Positions 9,749-21,013 of a DNA stretch of 64,000 nucleotides are shown here, piece after piece. A model generated the notes under the pieces. That model did not search any database, was not told the DNA's origin, and worked only from the letters and a program-made list of their open reading frames with translations. Numbering within the stretch: position 1 is the stretch's first letter; each line of letters opens with the position of its first letter. The DNA is from Cercis canadensis (taxonomy: Eukaryota; Streptophyta; Magnoliopsida; Fabales; Fabaceae). Both the position numbers and the translations under genes were made by a program. Location: positions 665,901-729,900 of the forward strand of contig QAOA01002492.1 of assembly GCA_003255065.1 (NCBI GenBank). Direction: 5' to 3'.

Positions 9749-11791
9749 TCAATCATATACGACTAGTTTCTTGTACTCTACGCCAGAGACAGCTAATCCC
9801 ATTACATCTTCTGGGTTCACAATGCCACCTCCCTCCAAGAACATAGTCAAGAGGTTCTTCGAGAAGCCACTAACCATGGCCACCCCATTCTGCCGGGCTA
9901 CCACCGGCGTTGAAGACGAGTTCCTGAGATTCCAAAACACAATTTCAGGCACATTAGTGTATCCTTTCTCCATGTATTTTCTCTGAATAACTTTATAATC
10001 AGTTTCCCACTTAGTCCTAAAGTCAAAATTCTCAATTTCGTCATCTTTCTCTGCAATTTTTAACCACATCATATCACGAAGTTTTGAAGCAAGGCTGGAT
10101 GCCGCCTCATCAAACTCCATATCACTGAAAACAAAAACCCTCTTTATCATTTGATCTTCAGTAAGATTGCCCTCAACAGCAACTTCCAAAATTCTATCAA
10201 ACACTTTCTGGAGGTCAGTATTCATACCCCATTCCATGTTCCTTATAAACTCAGTTTTAGACTTAAGTGTGTCTCCTTGAATGATATGAAGCTCAGGATT
10301 TTCACTGAAGGTTATTAGCTTTCCCTTCCATGGCTCTTCACTGAGTTCTGAAACCAGTAGTCCAAGTGCTACAGAGACTTCCATCGGTATCCCACTCATG
10401 CTCCCCGAAACATCAGAAACGGCAATGCAATTTATTAGCTTCCCTTTCTTGGCAAGGTCTTCTACCATTCTAGCCCATTGAAGCTCTGAAACCTTCCCAC
10501 CATCCTCATCATTCAAAGACTGTATAATTTCATGTGGAAGCAATGCTCCCGCGGCAATCTTTGCCTTCCCACTCTTCACTTTCTCAAGATAATCATAAAA
10601 CCGCTCCCTATCATGCTTCAGAAAGTGTTCCTTGTATGTTTTCATAGCCACAGAGGCAACCCTATTATATGGCAGTGATTCCCATTTATTCGCACTCATG
10701 AAAACCTCTGGCAATTCCAATGCTTTGTGAAGCGGAACCAGAACTTGTTTTCTCAACCTATCTCTAACCCTATAAACATAATGTGCCTCCTCTAATCCCT
10801 CATACTCCGCATCCGAATTCCTGGGGAAAACCCTCCTTGCAATTCCCTCACAAATCAATGTCATTTTATCAAATGAAGAATCAATAGAAGGGCACCATTT
10901 TGCTGCTAAGCTAATTTTCTTAGCCTCACCTGAACTCAAAAGTGCCATATCTGATTTCAAAAGCTCAGCAAACAAATTGCAAATGCAATCATATAAAAAG
11001 TGATAATTGGGATCATTTCTATACCTCTCTAGTGCTCTTCTAGCCCTGGCAATTTCCCTCTCCTTCCTCATTTTCCGAGCTGTTTCCTTATCAACCCCAC
11101 TACTCACTGCTTCCTCCATAGATTCCAAAATTCCCTCCATCTCTTTCTCTGAAACCTCAGAGTTTCTCTGGCTCTCCCGCTTGCATTTTCTGCACCTCCC
11201 CCGGCAACCCTTCTTTCCCTTCTTTCTGTTCCACCATTCCTTTTTGGCATTTAGTCGAACATCTGGTCCCTCATGAAGCCGATAAAGAATCTCCGGCAAA
11301 TCCTTAAGGTACCCAAAATCCGCAAGAGCCCCAACGTTCAGCGCAAGAGTTTTCGGGTGATGATCGTGAACCCACAGAGCCGATACATAGAAATTCTCCT
11401 TGTCGGATTTTCCGGTGCCCCTCACACCCCTTAGATTGAATATCAATTTCAATGTCAGCAAAGGATCAAAGGTCCACGCCAGTTGCAGTCTCTGGATCAG
11501 ATCAGAGGCAGGGGTATAAGGTACGACATGGAAGAAAAAGTCGAGGCAGGGGTTACCGGAGGAGAGGTAAGTGGCGGAGCGGTTTTCCGTCAGACCCATC
11601 GGCGGATTTCCGTCGACCGTCAGATTTTCGGTCTGGGAGATTAGAGTTTCCATGGCAGTCTGCTTTTGGGTAGAGTTGGTTATGGAATCCGTAGGTGTAG
11701 CTTCAAGGGATGAGTTTCCGGTGAGCGATTCGCCGGCAAATTTCTCGGCGGCGATGGCAGAAAACGGTGGACCCAGAAGCTCCATTTCCAA
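9749..11791 (-). CDS. DUF2828 (vWA/TROVE-like) protein, intact
   Basis: A single-exon 680-residue frame. The N-terminal half holds the DUF2828 core ('GLTENRSATYLSSGNPCLDFFF', then 'DPLLTLKLIFNLRGVRGTGK'). A Lys/Cys-rich linker follows (around 185-210, 'KKGKKGCRGRCRKCKRE') and a charged helical segment. The C-terminal half carries a von Willebrand A-like fold: MIDAS D460-x-S462-x-S464 ('SDVSGSMSG'), Thr525 ('NTDLQ') and Asp557 ('FSDMEFD'), so metal-binding residues are present. Family knowledge: plant L728-like/DUF2828 proteins have no firmly assigned role. The start at 11791 is backed by a TATA box about 75 nt upstream (11864-11872, minus strand). A truncated copy lies at 34338-35182. Confidence 0.9.
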   Translation of the reverse strand: MEMELLGPPFSAIAAEKFAGESLTGNSSLEATPTDSITNSTQKQTAMETLISQTENLTVDGNPPMGLTENRSATYLSSGNPCLDFFFHVVPYTPASDLIQRLQLAWTFDPLLTLKLIFNLRGVRGTGKSDKENFYVSALWVHDHHPKTLALNVGALADFGYLKDLPEILYRLHEGPDVRLNAKKEWWNRKKGKKGCRGRCRKCKRESQRNSEVSEKEMEGILESMEEAVSSGVDKETARKMRKEREIARARRALERYRNDPNYHFLYDCICNLFAELLKSDMALLSSGEAKKISLAAKWCPSIDSSFDKMTLICEGIARRVFPRNSDAEYEGLEEAHYVYRVRDRLRKQVLVPLHKALELPEVFMSANKWESLPYNRVASVAMKTYKEHFLKHDRERFYDYLEKVKSGKAKIAAGALLPHEIIQSLNDEDGGKVSELQWARMVEDLAKKGKLINCIAVSDVSGSMSGIPMEVSVALGLLVSELSEEPWKGKLITFSENPELHIIQGDTLKSKTEFIRNMEWGMNTDLQKVFDRILEVAVEGNLTEDQMIKRVFVFSDMEFDEAASSLASKLRDMMWLKIAEKDDEIENFDFRTKWETDYKVIQRKYMEKGYTNVPEIVFWNLRNSSSTPVVARQNGVAMVSGFSKNLLTMFLEGGGIVNPEDVMGLAVSGVEYKKLVVYD

Positions 11792-11863
11792 GTATCGGAT
11801 TATGGTGCTTAGTGTTTGACGATGAGAGTGAGAAGAAATGAGACATGCAGAAAGCAGTGACTT

Positions 11864-11872
11864 CTATTTATA
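11864..11872 (-). promoter_or_regulatory. TATA box of DUF2828 gene
   Basis: Reverse complement reads TATAAATAG, roughly 75 nt upstream of the ATG at 11791, a fitting distance for a short plant 5' UTR. Confidence 0.5.
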
Positions 11873-11879
11873 AAACTAA

Positions 11880-12365
11880 AAGCATAGGAATGTAGCTCCC
11901 ACGTGTTAAGCAATGAAGGAAATTCTCTGTTTGGGAATATAGTAGCCAAGTCAAATCCTTGCTCCGTGTGTGACTCTGTCCAGCTCACTGATTTCGGGCA
12001 GTTACACGTAAAAGTACCTACTTGATTTATTGTTTTTTTGTTTCGTTATAATATTACCTTCTTGGTTAGCTTGTGCATATAAACTATAAAGCTTACAATC
12101 TGTATAGTATGTCACATGCTTCAACTTTTCATGCCATGCCTCATTGCCTGGCTTGATCAGAGTCAGATTGATGAAGTAATGGGCACTAGTTAAGTATTTA
12201 GGGTAACTTTATGCTGTATCCCTTAGGTTTTCATGCTACATTCTTTAACTTTTTTAACACGATTATAATTTTAAATTATATCATATAATTAACATAATTT
12301 AAATTTTATTAAATTTAATTTTTTTTTGTCAGCAATAGAAAAAACTAAATTTTAGTTAAAAATAT
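11880..12365. other. Intergenic, nothing recognised
   Basis: AT-rich upstream region of the DUF2828 gene. Its first half is shared with the truncated copy near 35.2-35.4 kb. Confidence 0.4.
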
Positions 12366-13136
12366 CTATATAAATAGAGAAAGATCAAAAATTAATTTTT
12401 CTCTATTCAGAAGATGCCGAATATCACTGATAATATATCTATAAAAATGAAAATTAACATCGGCATTTTCAATCAACTTTATAACTTCAAGGGAGTCTAG
12501 CTTGCACTCAAGACGATCTATCTCTTTGTCCAGCACAGCCACAACCCATTCATGATAGCCATAACCTCGGCCTTGAGATTTAGTGCCCACTCCTATTGAA
12601 CCACAGAAGCCACCTTGCCACTGACCCTGATAGTTGCGAATGACATTACCCACAATCCACGTATTAATATCTACTCCCAGAAACTATACTCTGCACTAGA
12701 GCCCAAGAAAGTCCAAACTTGGCGAGGCTTAAAACAATCACGCAAGCAATGGATAATGGTTTCAATATCTCCTATGCATGCACTTAAAACACTGTGCTTT
12801 GAGTGATGTAGGAATAGCTTCATGCAAAACTAACCAAATAAACACCTTAATTTTCTCTGGTACCCCAAGCTTCCAAACCCAGCACCAACTTGGCATCGTC
12901 GTGTGAGAATTCTCCCTCGACAAAAGCCACTCATAACTAGCTCTAGCAGAATAAACCCCATCAGTAGCATTGCTCCAAACCAACCTATCCACCATCCCTC
13001 CAAACTCCTTAAGAAGAACTGCAGTAATTCTTTCTTTAATATCTGCTTGCACCCTGTTGCCCAAAGCTAGACAGTCCCACATCCCATTAGTAATAATATG
13101 GCACATAACATATACATTCACACCGGTATATATCAA
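12366..13136 (-). mobile_element. LINE 3' fragment (zf-RVT and RNase H-like), unit A
   Basis: Minus-strand readings 'VWKLGVPEKIKVFIWLVLHE' with 'YEWLLSREN' match the zf-RVT region, and 'IDRLECKLDSLEVIKLI' matches the RNase H-like tail of plant LINE ORF2 proteins. Frames are broken between the two parts. The copy ends at about 13100, where the unit C copy continues for another 1.4 kb. This is dead non-LTR retrotransposon sequence belonging to the duplicated unit. Confidence 0.7.
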
Positions 13137-13312
13137 TAATGGTCAACGGAATTAAAACCTTGCTTCCTAAAATAATAATTACCAAATAAATTGTAACTAA
13201 TAATTACTAATTAACTGTAAATAATAATTACCTTGCTTCCTAGAATAATCATGATACATAGGCATTGATTCAGCATATAATTAATCAATGGTCAATTGAG
13301 CTTCTTTCCAAA

Positions 13313-13318
<6 letters not shown>

Positions 13319-13352
<34 letters not shown>
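13319..13352. repeat. (TA)n microsatellite, unit A
   Basis: About 17 TA units immediately before the helicase fragment. The sister copy at 38209-38232 is clearly shorter, so the locus is length-variable between duplicates. Confidence 0.85.
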
Positions 13353-13356
<4 letters not shown>

Positions 13357-13360
13357 GAAA

Positions 13361-13656
13361 AAAGGTTTAGTGGATATATTGGTAACAGCTTTTCCTTGAA
13401 GGTTTCCTCGGTTGATGGTTTTGAAGGTGGTGAGGAGGATGTGATAATAATATCCACCGTCAGATGTAATGGAATTGGGTCAGTAAGATTTCTTTCTAAT
13501 CCTCAGAGCTAATGTTGCTTTAACTCGAGCAAGGTATGGCCTTTGGATAGTAGGTAATGGTGCAACTTTGATGAATAGTGGCTCTTTTTGGGAGAGATTA
13601 GTCCTTGATGTCAAGGTTTGAGGGTGCGATCATACCAGTATTAATGCACAATCTGA
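13361..13656 (+). pseudogene. SEN1-like SF1 helicase C-terminal fragment, unit A
   Basis: Reads '[20 protein letters not shown]' and, after a 2-bp deletion near 13506 relative to the unit C copy, '[14 protein letters not shown]'. These are the late motifs (V-VI) of UPF1/SEN1-type superfamily 1 helicases. A TGA near 13618 replaces the CGA found in unit C. Both lesions mark it as a pseudogene. The Walker motifs and the rest of the helicase are absent. Confidence 0.7.
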
Positions 13657-13758
13657 ATTTCAAAATATTACGAATGATATTTTTAATCTCTTTTCAAAAT
13701 TTACTATTGTATATATAGATGACGTCTTAGTATTCTCAAATACTATAAATAAACAGTG
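13657..13758 (+). mobile_element. Reverse-transcriptase scrap with YIDD box, unit A
   Basis: Continues directly from the helicase tail and reads a short RT segment with the catalytic box 'YIDDVLVFS'. The box occurs in Ty3/gypsy and in caulimovirid-type (endogenous pararetrovirus) enzymes, and about 34 codons are too few to choose with confidence. No protease, RNase H or movement-protein sequence is seen around it. Dead fragment. Confidence 0.6.
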
Positions 13759-13759
13759 T

Positions 13760-15654
13760 TGGTGAGTTGGGAATTTTTCTTTTCTAACCTACAAATACAA
13801 TCAAGATAGTGCCTGGAATTTTTCCTTTCAAAGTGAACTGGGAAGGGTGTTGGTGTTTCATGTACAATTACAAACCTTGGTTGTCGCCTTTTCGATGCAT
13901 CGGATTTCTTAAGGAAGGTCATAGTGAAGGATGAGGGAGTAATTAATAAGCAGTGTATTTATATGGCAAAGATATGTATCAAACATTATCTAATAATAAC
14001 GAGTTAGCTATATTATGAGGTAAATCAACAGTTTAAAAAAGAATACTTATGATATATATGAGAGAACTGAATTAAGCAGATTGACTATATGAGATTGAGA
14101 GTCACGCAAAACTACAGGCAAAAATGAGGATTTTGAGTATTCCATGAACCTACTATATCTAAAGACTAAAACCAAATGTGTTAAATCAGCTAAACAATGA
14201 TTATTTCAATGATAATCATAAATAACAACATTTTGACTATGCCTATGTTGAGGAGCAGGTCGGCACATGTGATGTAAGAAGTCTGGTGTTCAAGATGATA
14301 TCTGCAAAAATAGTATGCTTGAACTTAAGCCATGTGTGGTGACGCTCGGACTCTAATTTTTAAGTTAGTGGTTGTGCGAAGTTGGTAGGTTGCAATGAGG
14401 ATTTGTAAAAAGTATACATATATGTGGGAAAATGCTATTTATAGAGAGGTAAATGGTACAATAGTCAGGCTAACTTGAGCTTGGTATTATTGGGCTTGAT
14501 AATTAGGCCTTAGGGTATTATGGATTAATATTGAGTAATTACGCTCTTCTCTACTTTTAACTATCCTTCTCCTTGGATGGAGGCAACAAAGCTTTATTGA
14601 GACCAAAATATATGAATTTATCAAATATATAGTTTAAAAAAATTTCTAAGAAAACAGAGAGAAAGGGAAAATAAAATGTCTTCACATTCTTTTTTCATTT
14701 CTCTTACTGCAGCTCATACACATTCTGTTAGAATGGAAAGCGGAGTCAAAGTCTAACTTCGGTATTTTGTTGACTGATGCAACTTTCTCACATTATACTC
14801 TTCAAATACATACCGGAATCTCTTAGAAGTGCGGTTATTTTGACATGTTCTTTCTGTCTTTCTATTCATTTCATTTACTTCGATAGTCAGTCTCATTATG
14901 TTATTCTATTCTTAATGTTAACTTTTCCGTTTTCTCTTTCAGCCACAGCAAGCAAGGATTTTGTTTAAGTTTTACAAAGTTGCAGGGTCATAGAGAGAGG
15001 ATAGTGTATAAAATCCGAGCAATATAGAACAAAATTCAAGTAGGCCTATTCAAAGTTTAGGAGCGTTTACATAAATCTAGAAACTATTGATGATATCTTG
15101 ACAGCACTGACTTGATATCCATAAGGGGACTTAACCCGACCTCCACCCACCAACCTACTAAAGACACTGCCTTTATACCAGCACACATCAGAATCATTAG
15201 AACGCCACAAGTACAACTATAAATAGCAAGTATGACACTATTTATGAGGCAATTGATATTTTCTTTAGCTCTTTGATACTGACTTGACACCAGTATTGAT
15301 AGTCTGAGGGTTTTCACTGGAGCTCCACCCAATCTAGACTTCCTTTGCAGGTCCTTAAGCTAGTACCGGGGAGACTTCCAGGTAGGTGATTGACTCAGTA
15401 TAGACTCGGATACCAATCTTGGATAACAACAGTATCAAAGTGTACAGAGTAGGAAGTAATGAGTATAAGGAATATGTAAGTAGCATACTCTATAATTTAT
15501 CAACGTTCAATGCTCATCAAATATTTATAATCTCCAATTTATATAGCTTGTTAGCTATATATTGGCCTTACTTCTCATAGTAACTGGAACATGAAATTCT
15601 CATAACCACCTTATTCATCTAACTTATTAATAGTCATTTATTACATTCATCTCT
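13760..15654. other. Non-coding part of duplicated unit A
   Basis: Shared with 25.8-27.6 kb and 38.6-41.0 kb. Part of it (about 14236-14545, 'gactatgcctatgttgagg' to a 'tttatagagagg' TATA-like site) looks LTR-like and recurs weakly at 62866-63180. Position 14141-14160 is the empty site of the hAT-type MITE found in units B and C. No coding exon is seen. Confidence 0.45.
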
Positions 15655-18522
15655 TTAGCCTCTCATATATTTTTTAAGTGGAGGAGGCTTCCTAATCATA
15701 GTTGCTTGCTCAAAGGAATAAGCGATTTCGATCAGTTTTGACTCTGAACCTTTCAGTCCTCCAAACAAAATCCCAAACGGTCCATTTTTGCCATACCCTG
15801 CAGGCACAATTACTCCTGGATAACCTCCAATTGCAAGTACATGAGCAAAACGGTAAGTAGGCACAACTACTGCATCTAGTTTATTCTCTTTCATTATTTT
15901 CTCAAAACCAGTTTTGGACAATGTTTCTAAAGTCAGTAGTGCTGCTTTCTCTTTTTCTCCAATTCCGTTTGTCTTTTGGGCTAGCAAAAATAATTCTTGG
16001 CCATACTCTAGTCTCTCCTGCAATTGCAGTACCACAGTGGAGTTAGTAATACACATATNCATGAGCAAAACGATAAGTAGGCACAACTACTGCATCTAGT
16101 TTATTCTCTTTCATTATGTTCTCAAAACCAGTTTTGGACAATGTTTCTAAAGTCAGTAGTGCTGCTTTCTCTTTTTCTCCAATTCCGTTTGTCTTTTGGG
16201 CTAGCAAAAATAATTCTTGGCCATACTCTAGTCTCTCCTGCAATTGCAGTACCACAGTGGAGTTAGTAATACACATATTAATCATGACTAAATATATCAC
16301 AAGTTCAAAACTAGTTTCTGCTCTCATACTCACTAATATGGGGTTTCTCTTGTTGAAGGCTATCACATCTGCCAAGGATCGCACTGGGGAAACAACTAAG
16401 TCTTTAAGGTAAGCATTCAAGGATAGTTTGAATTCAGTTTCCATTGCTGTATCTTCACTAGGATCAGCAAAGATTTTGACAAGATCTAGTTCCAAATTGC
16501 CAACCAGAACTGCACCCTTTTTCCTAAATTTGGGGAAAGTACATGCAACTTTTTGTATCAATTCACTAGAACTAAATAATTGTTGAAATAGACATATTTA
16601 GACAGTGATTTTCATTACCCTAAAGTCTTCAGGTGTTTCTCAAAAGTTTCCTTTTGGAAAGTGTCATTGCCAAGGAATCGTTCTATCGCAGCTCCCACTA
16701 TCCCTAATCTTTTTCCTCTTAGTCCATCAATTTTAAGAAATTGGGCGTAGCCACCTTTTGGGATATACTGTGATGCTTCAATTGTTGCGTTATCCCTAGC
16801 ATCAATGCCAGCAACAGCTTCAAGGACATAGGCAGCATCTGATACAGTCCTGCAAATTGGTCTGTGCCATCCCACACCATGATACACATTTCACTTGTAA
16901 AAGCATCAGAAAGTTATGTTCCTCTAACAAAAGGTGCATAATGTTTTGTAACTGTTTGTAGTCAAAATTGACTTACCCAACCGAGTCTTGTCTGGGGGAG
17001 ATTGGAACTACCCCTGCTCTGCTGGTGAGACCAACAGTTGGTTTGATTCCCACTACAGAATTACTTTCTGAAGGACATAAAATGGAGCCATCAGTCTCTG
17101 TGCCAAGAGTTACCGCTGCCAAATTTGCTGCTACTGATATTGCTGATCCGCTACTAGATCCATGAGGATTACCTAGTGTGTATGGATTCTGCATAGAAAT
17201 GACATGGAGTAAGTACACTGAGAAATTTAGAATCATCATAAGTTCACAACATATTTAATCAGAGCTATACTGAGGCAAAAATAGAAAGAAATATGCATAT
17301 AGCATCTCTCATCTTCATCTCATATCCAACTCCACAGGTAAGACCATTTTGCCTTTTTATTTTTCCCCCTCGTGTCTTTCTCTTTTCCACTCTTCTTGTT
17401 TGTTCTATAATTAAAGAGGCCAGTGATGGTAGTTTGTTTCTTTTCTTTAGTAAGGTACATGTGTCTTGTCCAGATGGCAAGATACAAGCAGAGAATCGAT
17501 AGGTTTAGTGTGCCTAGCCTGGAAGTAACAGAACAATTATGTCTCTCTTCATATGTGTAATAGCAGCAAGATATACAAGGAAAGAGCTGTCAGCTGTAAG
17601 ATTATTTTGATTTCACAATATCTGAAGCATGTATATGATTCACATTCATATATAACTTTGAGCTTTAAAGATACTAAGTGGACTGCTTTCTGTCTATGAG
17701 GCTACACTAAATTGAACCTAGGAAAGAAAATTTCACATAATCTAGAGGACCACATTGCTTATTGAAGTATGAACAAGTTTGAGCTCTAAGGATACCAAGT
17801 GAACTACGTCCTGTCTAAGACTCTATTGGAAATTGAAGCCAAGCAAGGAAATTCTACACAATCTAGAAGTTTGAGCTAAGAGGCTATGTAAAATTGAAAC
17901 TAGGAAAGGAAATTCCACATAATATGGAAGACCACATTGCTTATTGAAGTATAAATAAGAAATTTACCTTTCCTTGTCCACCTCTGGCACTCCAACCAGA
18001 GGGTGCGTTATTGGACCTAAAGTAAGACCACTCACTCAAGCTGGCCTTTCCCAATATGATAGCTCCAAACTTCCTCAACCTTTTAACAACCCCTGCATCT
18101 CTGGGAACCACAGAGCCCAGCAATGCAAATGAACCTGCCGTGGTGTTGAGCTTATCCTTAGTTGCGATGTTATCCTTGAGCAAAATGGGTATTCCATGCA
18201 ACTTAGACAAAGAGTGAGGTGCCTTAGCCTTGCGCTCTTGGTCAGCTCTATCAGCTTGGGCTAGTGCATCTGGGTTTACCTCTATCACACCCTTAAGAAC
18301 TGGATTTAGCCTCTCGATTTCTTTGAGATAGAACTCAACCAGTTGCCTAGAGGTTAGTTGGTTACTCTTGAAAGCAAGTTGCAGATCAAGCACGGTGGCT
18401 TCTCTGATTGATAGCTCCTTGCCTGAGGTTGTGGGTATTATTCCAGATGACGTTGTGGCTACAAGGATTAACAAAAGAAGGAATGAGAAGGAAGGGATGC
18501 TGAGTATTAAATTGGAAGCCAT
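15655..18522 (-). CDS. Amidase-signature protein, copy A (At4g34880-like)
   Basis: Five exons inferred from GT..AG sites: 18522-17968, 17188-16977, 16861-16619, 16523-16334, 16017-15655 (1563 nt, 520 aa). Residues 1-34 are a signal peptide-like leader ('SFSFLLLLILVATTSSG'). The amidase signature follows: Lys116 ('LLKDNIAT'), Ser196 ('GSSSGSA') and nucleophile Ser220 ('TETDGSILCPSE') form the Lys-Ser-Ser triad. It differs from B/C by His for Cys just before the GSSSG ('GNPHGSSSG'). The family hydrolyses amide bonds (relatives include FAAH and indole-acetamide hydrolase); the substrate is unknown, and the leader suggests the secretory path. The N at 16059 sits between two near copies of exon 5 sequence; the partial one (16237 to about 16060) is probably an assembly artefact. 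If real, it would add a broken exon. Confidence 0.8.
16060..16277 (-). repeat. Duplicated partial exon 5 next to N (likely artefact)
   Basis: About 218 bp repeats 15840-16058 with few mismatches, starting right after the N at 16059. It contains the 5' two thirds of amidase exon 5 and its acceptor. Sister copies B, C and D have exon 5 once. Confidence 0.75.
17700..17945. repeat. Intronic minisatellite, about 120-bp period, copy A
   Basis: In intron 1 of amidase A, blocks with 'aagtttgagct..aaggataccaagtg', 'acataatctagagga' and 'ccacattgcttattgaagtat' recur about twice. The same block recurs about five times in copy D. Confidence 0.7.
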
Positions 18523-18580
18523 AGAGAAGTTGACTTACTTTTAAGTCAAGCATATCTTCGAACACTTGCAGTGCCATATC

Positions 18581-18590
18581 TTTTTATAGC
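18581..18590 (-). promoter_or_regulatory. TATA box of amidase A
   Basis: Reverse complement GCTATAAAAA, about 60 nt upstream of the ATG at 18522. It is conserved at 30335-30344 (B) and 43741-43750 (C), and as ctataaaa in D. Confidence 0.6.
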
Positions 18591-18766
18591 TCTCACAAAT
18601 GGAAAGGAAGGAAAGTTGTTACAGTCTAAATTTTACTGAACCATCACTTACACTTTTTTTGTGCAGATCATAGCTTTCAGGAATGCAAAGGAAGCAACAA
18701 TTCAATGCTGAAACTGTTCCAGATTAGTTAGGAGAAAAAATCTCGGCCATAAAAAAAATAAAAAGT

Positions 18767-19361
18767 AGGTTTAATTATAATTTTAGTTCTCGTATTTTAA
18801 CAATTTGAACTTTTTGATCTCTTAATTTTATTAATGAACAATTTAGTCCCTCTATATTTATAAAGTGTGCAAATTTTAGTCATTTCATCATTTCTCAGGT
18901 CTAGTTTAAGGTGTAAAGTTTCTTCAATTCACAATCTCACCATTCAGATTGAACAGTTACGTCTTGCGAATTTACCTACAAAATATTAGCTAGATCCAAC
19001 GATGAGACTTAGCCCAAAATGTCAAAATTAGAAGTTTTCATCTAACCACGTATCTAGATTCATTCATCGTTGAATGAGTTGAAATTTTGTGGGGAGGTTC
19101 ACAGGACGTAGATTTTCAATCTAAATAGTGAGATTATGAATTAAAAAATTTTACACATGAAAATAAACCTAAGAAATTTTGGCTTAAAGACAAGAATAAA
19201 ATTGCACATTTTATAANTAAACCTAAGAAATTTTGACTTAAAAACAAGAATAAAATTGCACATTTTATAAATATAAAGAGATTAAATTATTTATTTTTAA
19301 AATAGAGAGACTAAAAAGTTCAAATTGTTAAGATAAAAGAATTAAAATTGCAATTAAGCCT
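18767..19361. mobile_element. Foldback MITE, second family member
   Basis: Same family as 7233-7784: starts AGGTTTAATTATAATTTTAG, ends TTGCAATTAAGCCT, with inverted halves. Perfect 7-bp TSD aaaaagt at 18760-18766 and 19362-19368. Units B and C have an uninterrupted A-tract at this place (near 30978 and 44381), so the insertion is specific to unit A. An N at 19217 with a roughly 55-bp flanking repeat makes it look longer than it is. Confidence 0.75.
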
Positions 19362-19368
19362 AAAAAGT

Positions 19369-19660
19369 ATACCCAGTTAAATTTAGATTATGTCAGTATG
19401 ACAGTGTGACTTTAATTTGTGTTCTGATAGCATTACTCTTTTATCATTATCATCAACACCCACTTCAATAATAGTAATACTATTTACATACTATCTAATA
19501 TCCAGATTCATGTGTTACAAAGAAAAAAAATCATACATCATGCTTGCATAATTTTTATAATCTGAGTTTTAAAGGACCACCCATTAAAACTTTTCTATGA
19601 GAGATTAGATTCTGCTACCTCACCAATTTGGCATAGTGTGACCTGTAAAATCATTTCGCT
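19369..19660. other. Amidase upstream region, shared part
   Basis: Aligns by eye to 31010-31290 (B) and 44400-44700 (C). It diverges at about 19660, where unit A-specific DNA begins. No gene. Confidence 0.5.
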
Positions 19661-21013
19661 CAAGGAACAAAATTTCGTTTTGGGGTATTATTTCGATCAC
19701 TTAAGAAACGGAAACATTTTAAAAATTTCTTGAAAATGAAAGATTTTTGAAGAAATGTTTCAAATAATTTTAAGCAATAATTTTTTTCAATTTTAAAGGA
19801 TTCTAACATAATATTAATAAAAATATATAAAATTAAATAATATAGTATTGAATAACTATATTTTTAACCAAATAACATTAATATAATCAATGTCCAAATT
19901 TTTTGATGACCTTTGACTTACGTAAAACTTAATGAAAAATACATATTATACTTTAAGTTTCAAATTACACAATATATAATTAACAAAAATATATTAGAAA
20001 GTTGAAATCAATATCCATAAATTTTAATCCTTTTTAAAAAGTTTTACTTTAAACTGTTCATATCACTTAAAAAAAAAAAAAAACTACCATTGAAAATAGA
20101 AATGAAAACCATATGTTGCCGGTGGTGTTTCTTTTTCACATACCAGAAGTTACAGTTACAGAAGGACCAGAAGGATAGGAAGGTCGGAGCTGACTGAAGT
20201 TGTGAGGATCGTATGAAGGTCAATTGCCGAGTAAAGAGCCCATAAACTACTGCATCTTGCTCCCAATTTCAGAGAAACAGAGAGATCGACAACGTTAGTA
20301 AGAGGAAGACGAGAGCACACAATGCCAACGCCCCACTCTAGAAGCAGCTGTTGCATTTACCCAGATTCTAGCAATTACCCACTTCTTCACTTCTAATTCT
20401 AGGCCTGTGTCTGTTTGCGTCTTTTTTGAAAAACCCATGTTTAATCCTGGCAGAATAATAGAGGAGAGGAGCAATTGGGAGAATTTGAAGCAAGCCCAAG
20501 AAAAGAGAGAGCTTTTGCTTGATCAAAACTACCCAAGTAGAACTAGAACGGTGGAAACCGAAGCGAAAGGGGAAAAAACAAGAGTTTGAATCGTGATTGA
20601 TTTCTGCTTAGGATTGAGCTCCAGAATTAGATTGGTTTATTTGTAAAACTGAAAGCTATCTCTTTTACCTTCTCTTCAAAATCAACGAACTTCCTCTTTG
20701 GATGAGTATCTTACAATTTCCATTTTAGTAATGCACATTTTCACGTCGAGAAAATTGTGGACTTCTTGAATTCCTTTTCTTTTCTTGTGCTGTTTGTTGA
20801 AGCGAGTTTTGTTTTTGTCTCAAAGACAAGAACGAAGAGAGGGAGGGAGGGAGGGAGGAAAGGACCCTCACTTGGCTGTGATTCCTGATTCGTTCCGAAA
20901 CAGAGCAAAATTTCTTCATTTTAGTCAAAATTCCTCGACACGGTAACATTTTGATCGAAGCAGTGAAATTTCCATCTTTGATCAGCATTTCGTGTCGGTC
21001 TCCCACTTGTCTG
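19661..21013. other. Unit A-specific insertion of unknown nature
   Basis: Absent from units B and C, where the flanks are only about 30 bp apart. AT-rich, with 'gggagggagggaggga' and a 60-codon frame at 20407-20589 that has no recognisable domain. The 'aaaatttcgttttgg' near the left and 'gaaatttccatctttgatc' near the right are weakly inverse, so it could be a decayed transposon, but I cannot place it. Confidence 0.35.

Noticed and set aside
16060..16277. A real partial duplication of exon 5 in amidase A
   Set aside because: It begins exactly at an N, and the same pattern occurs at other single Ns. An assembly overlap is the simpler explanation.
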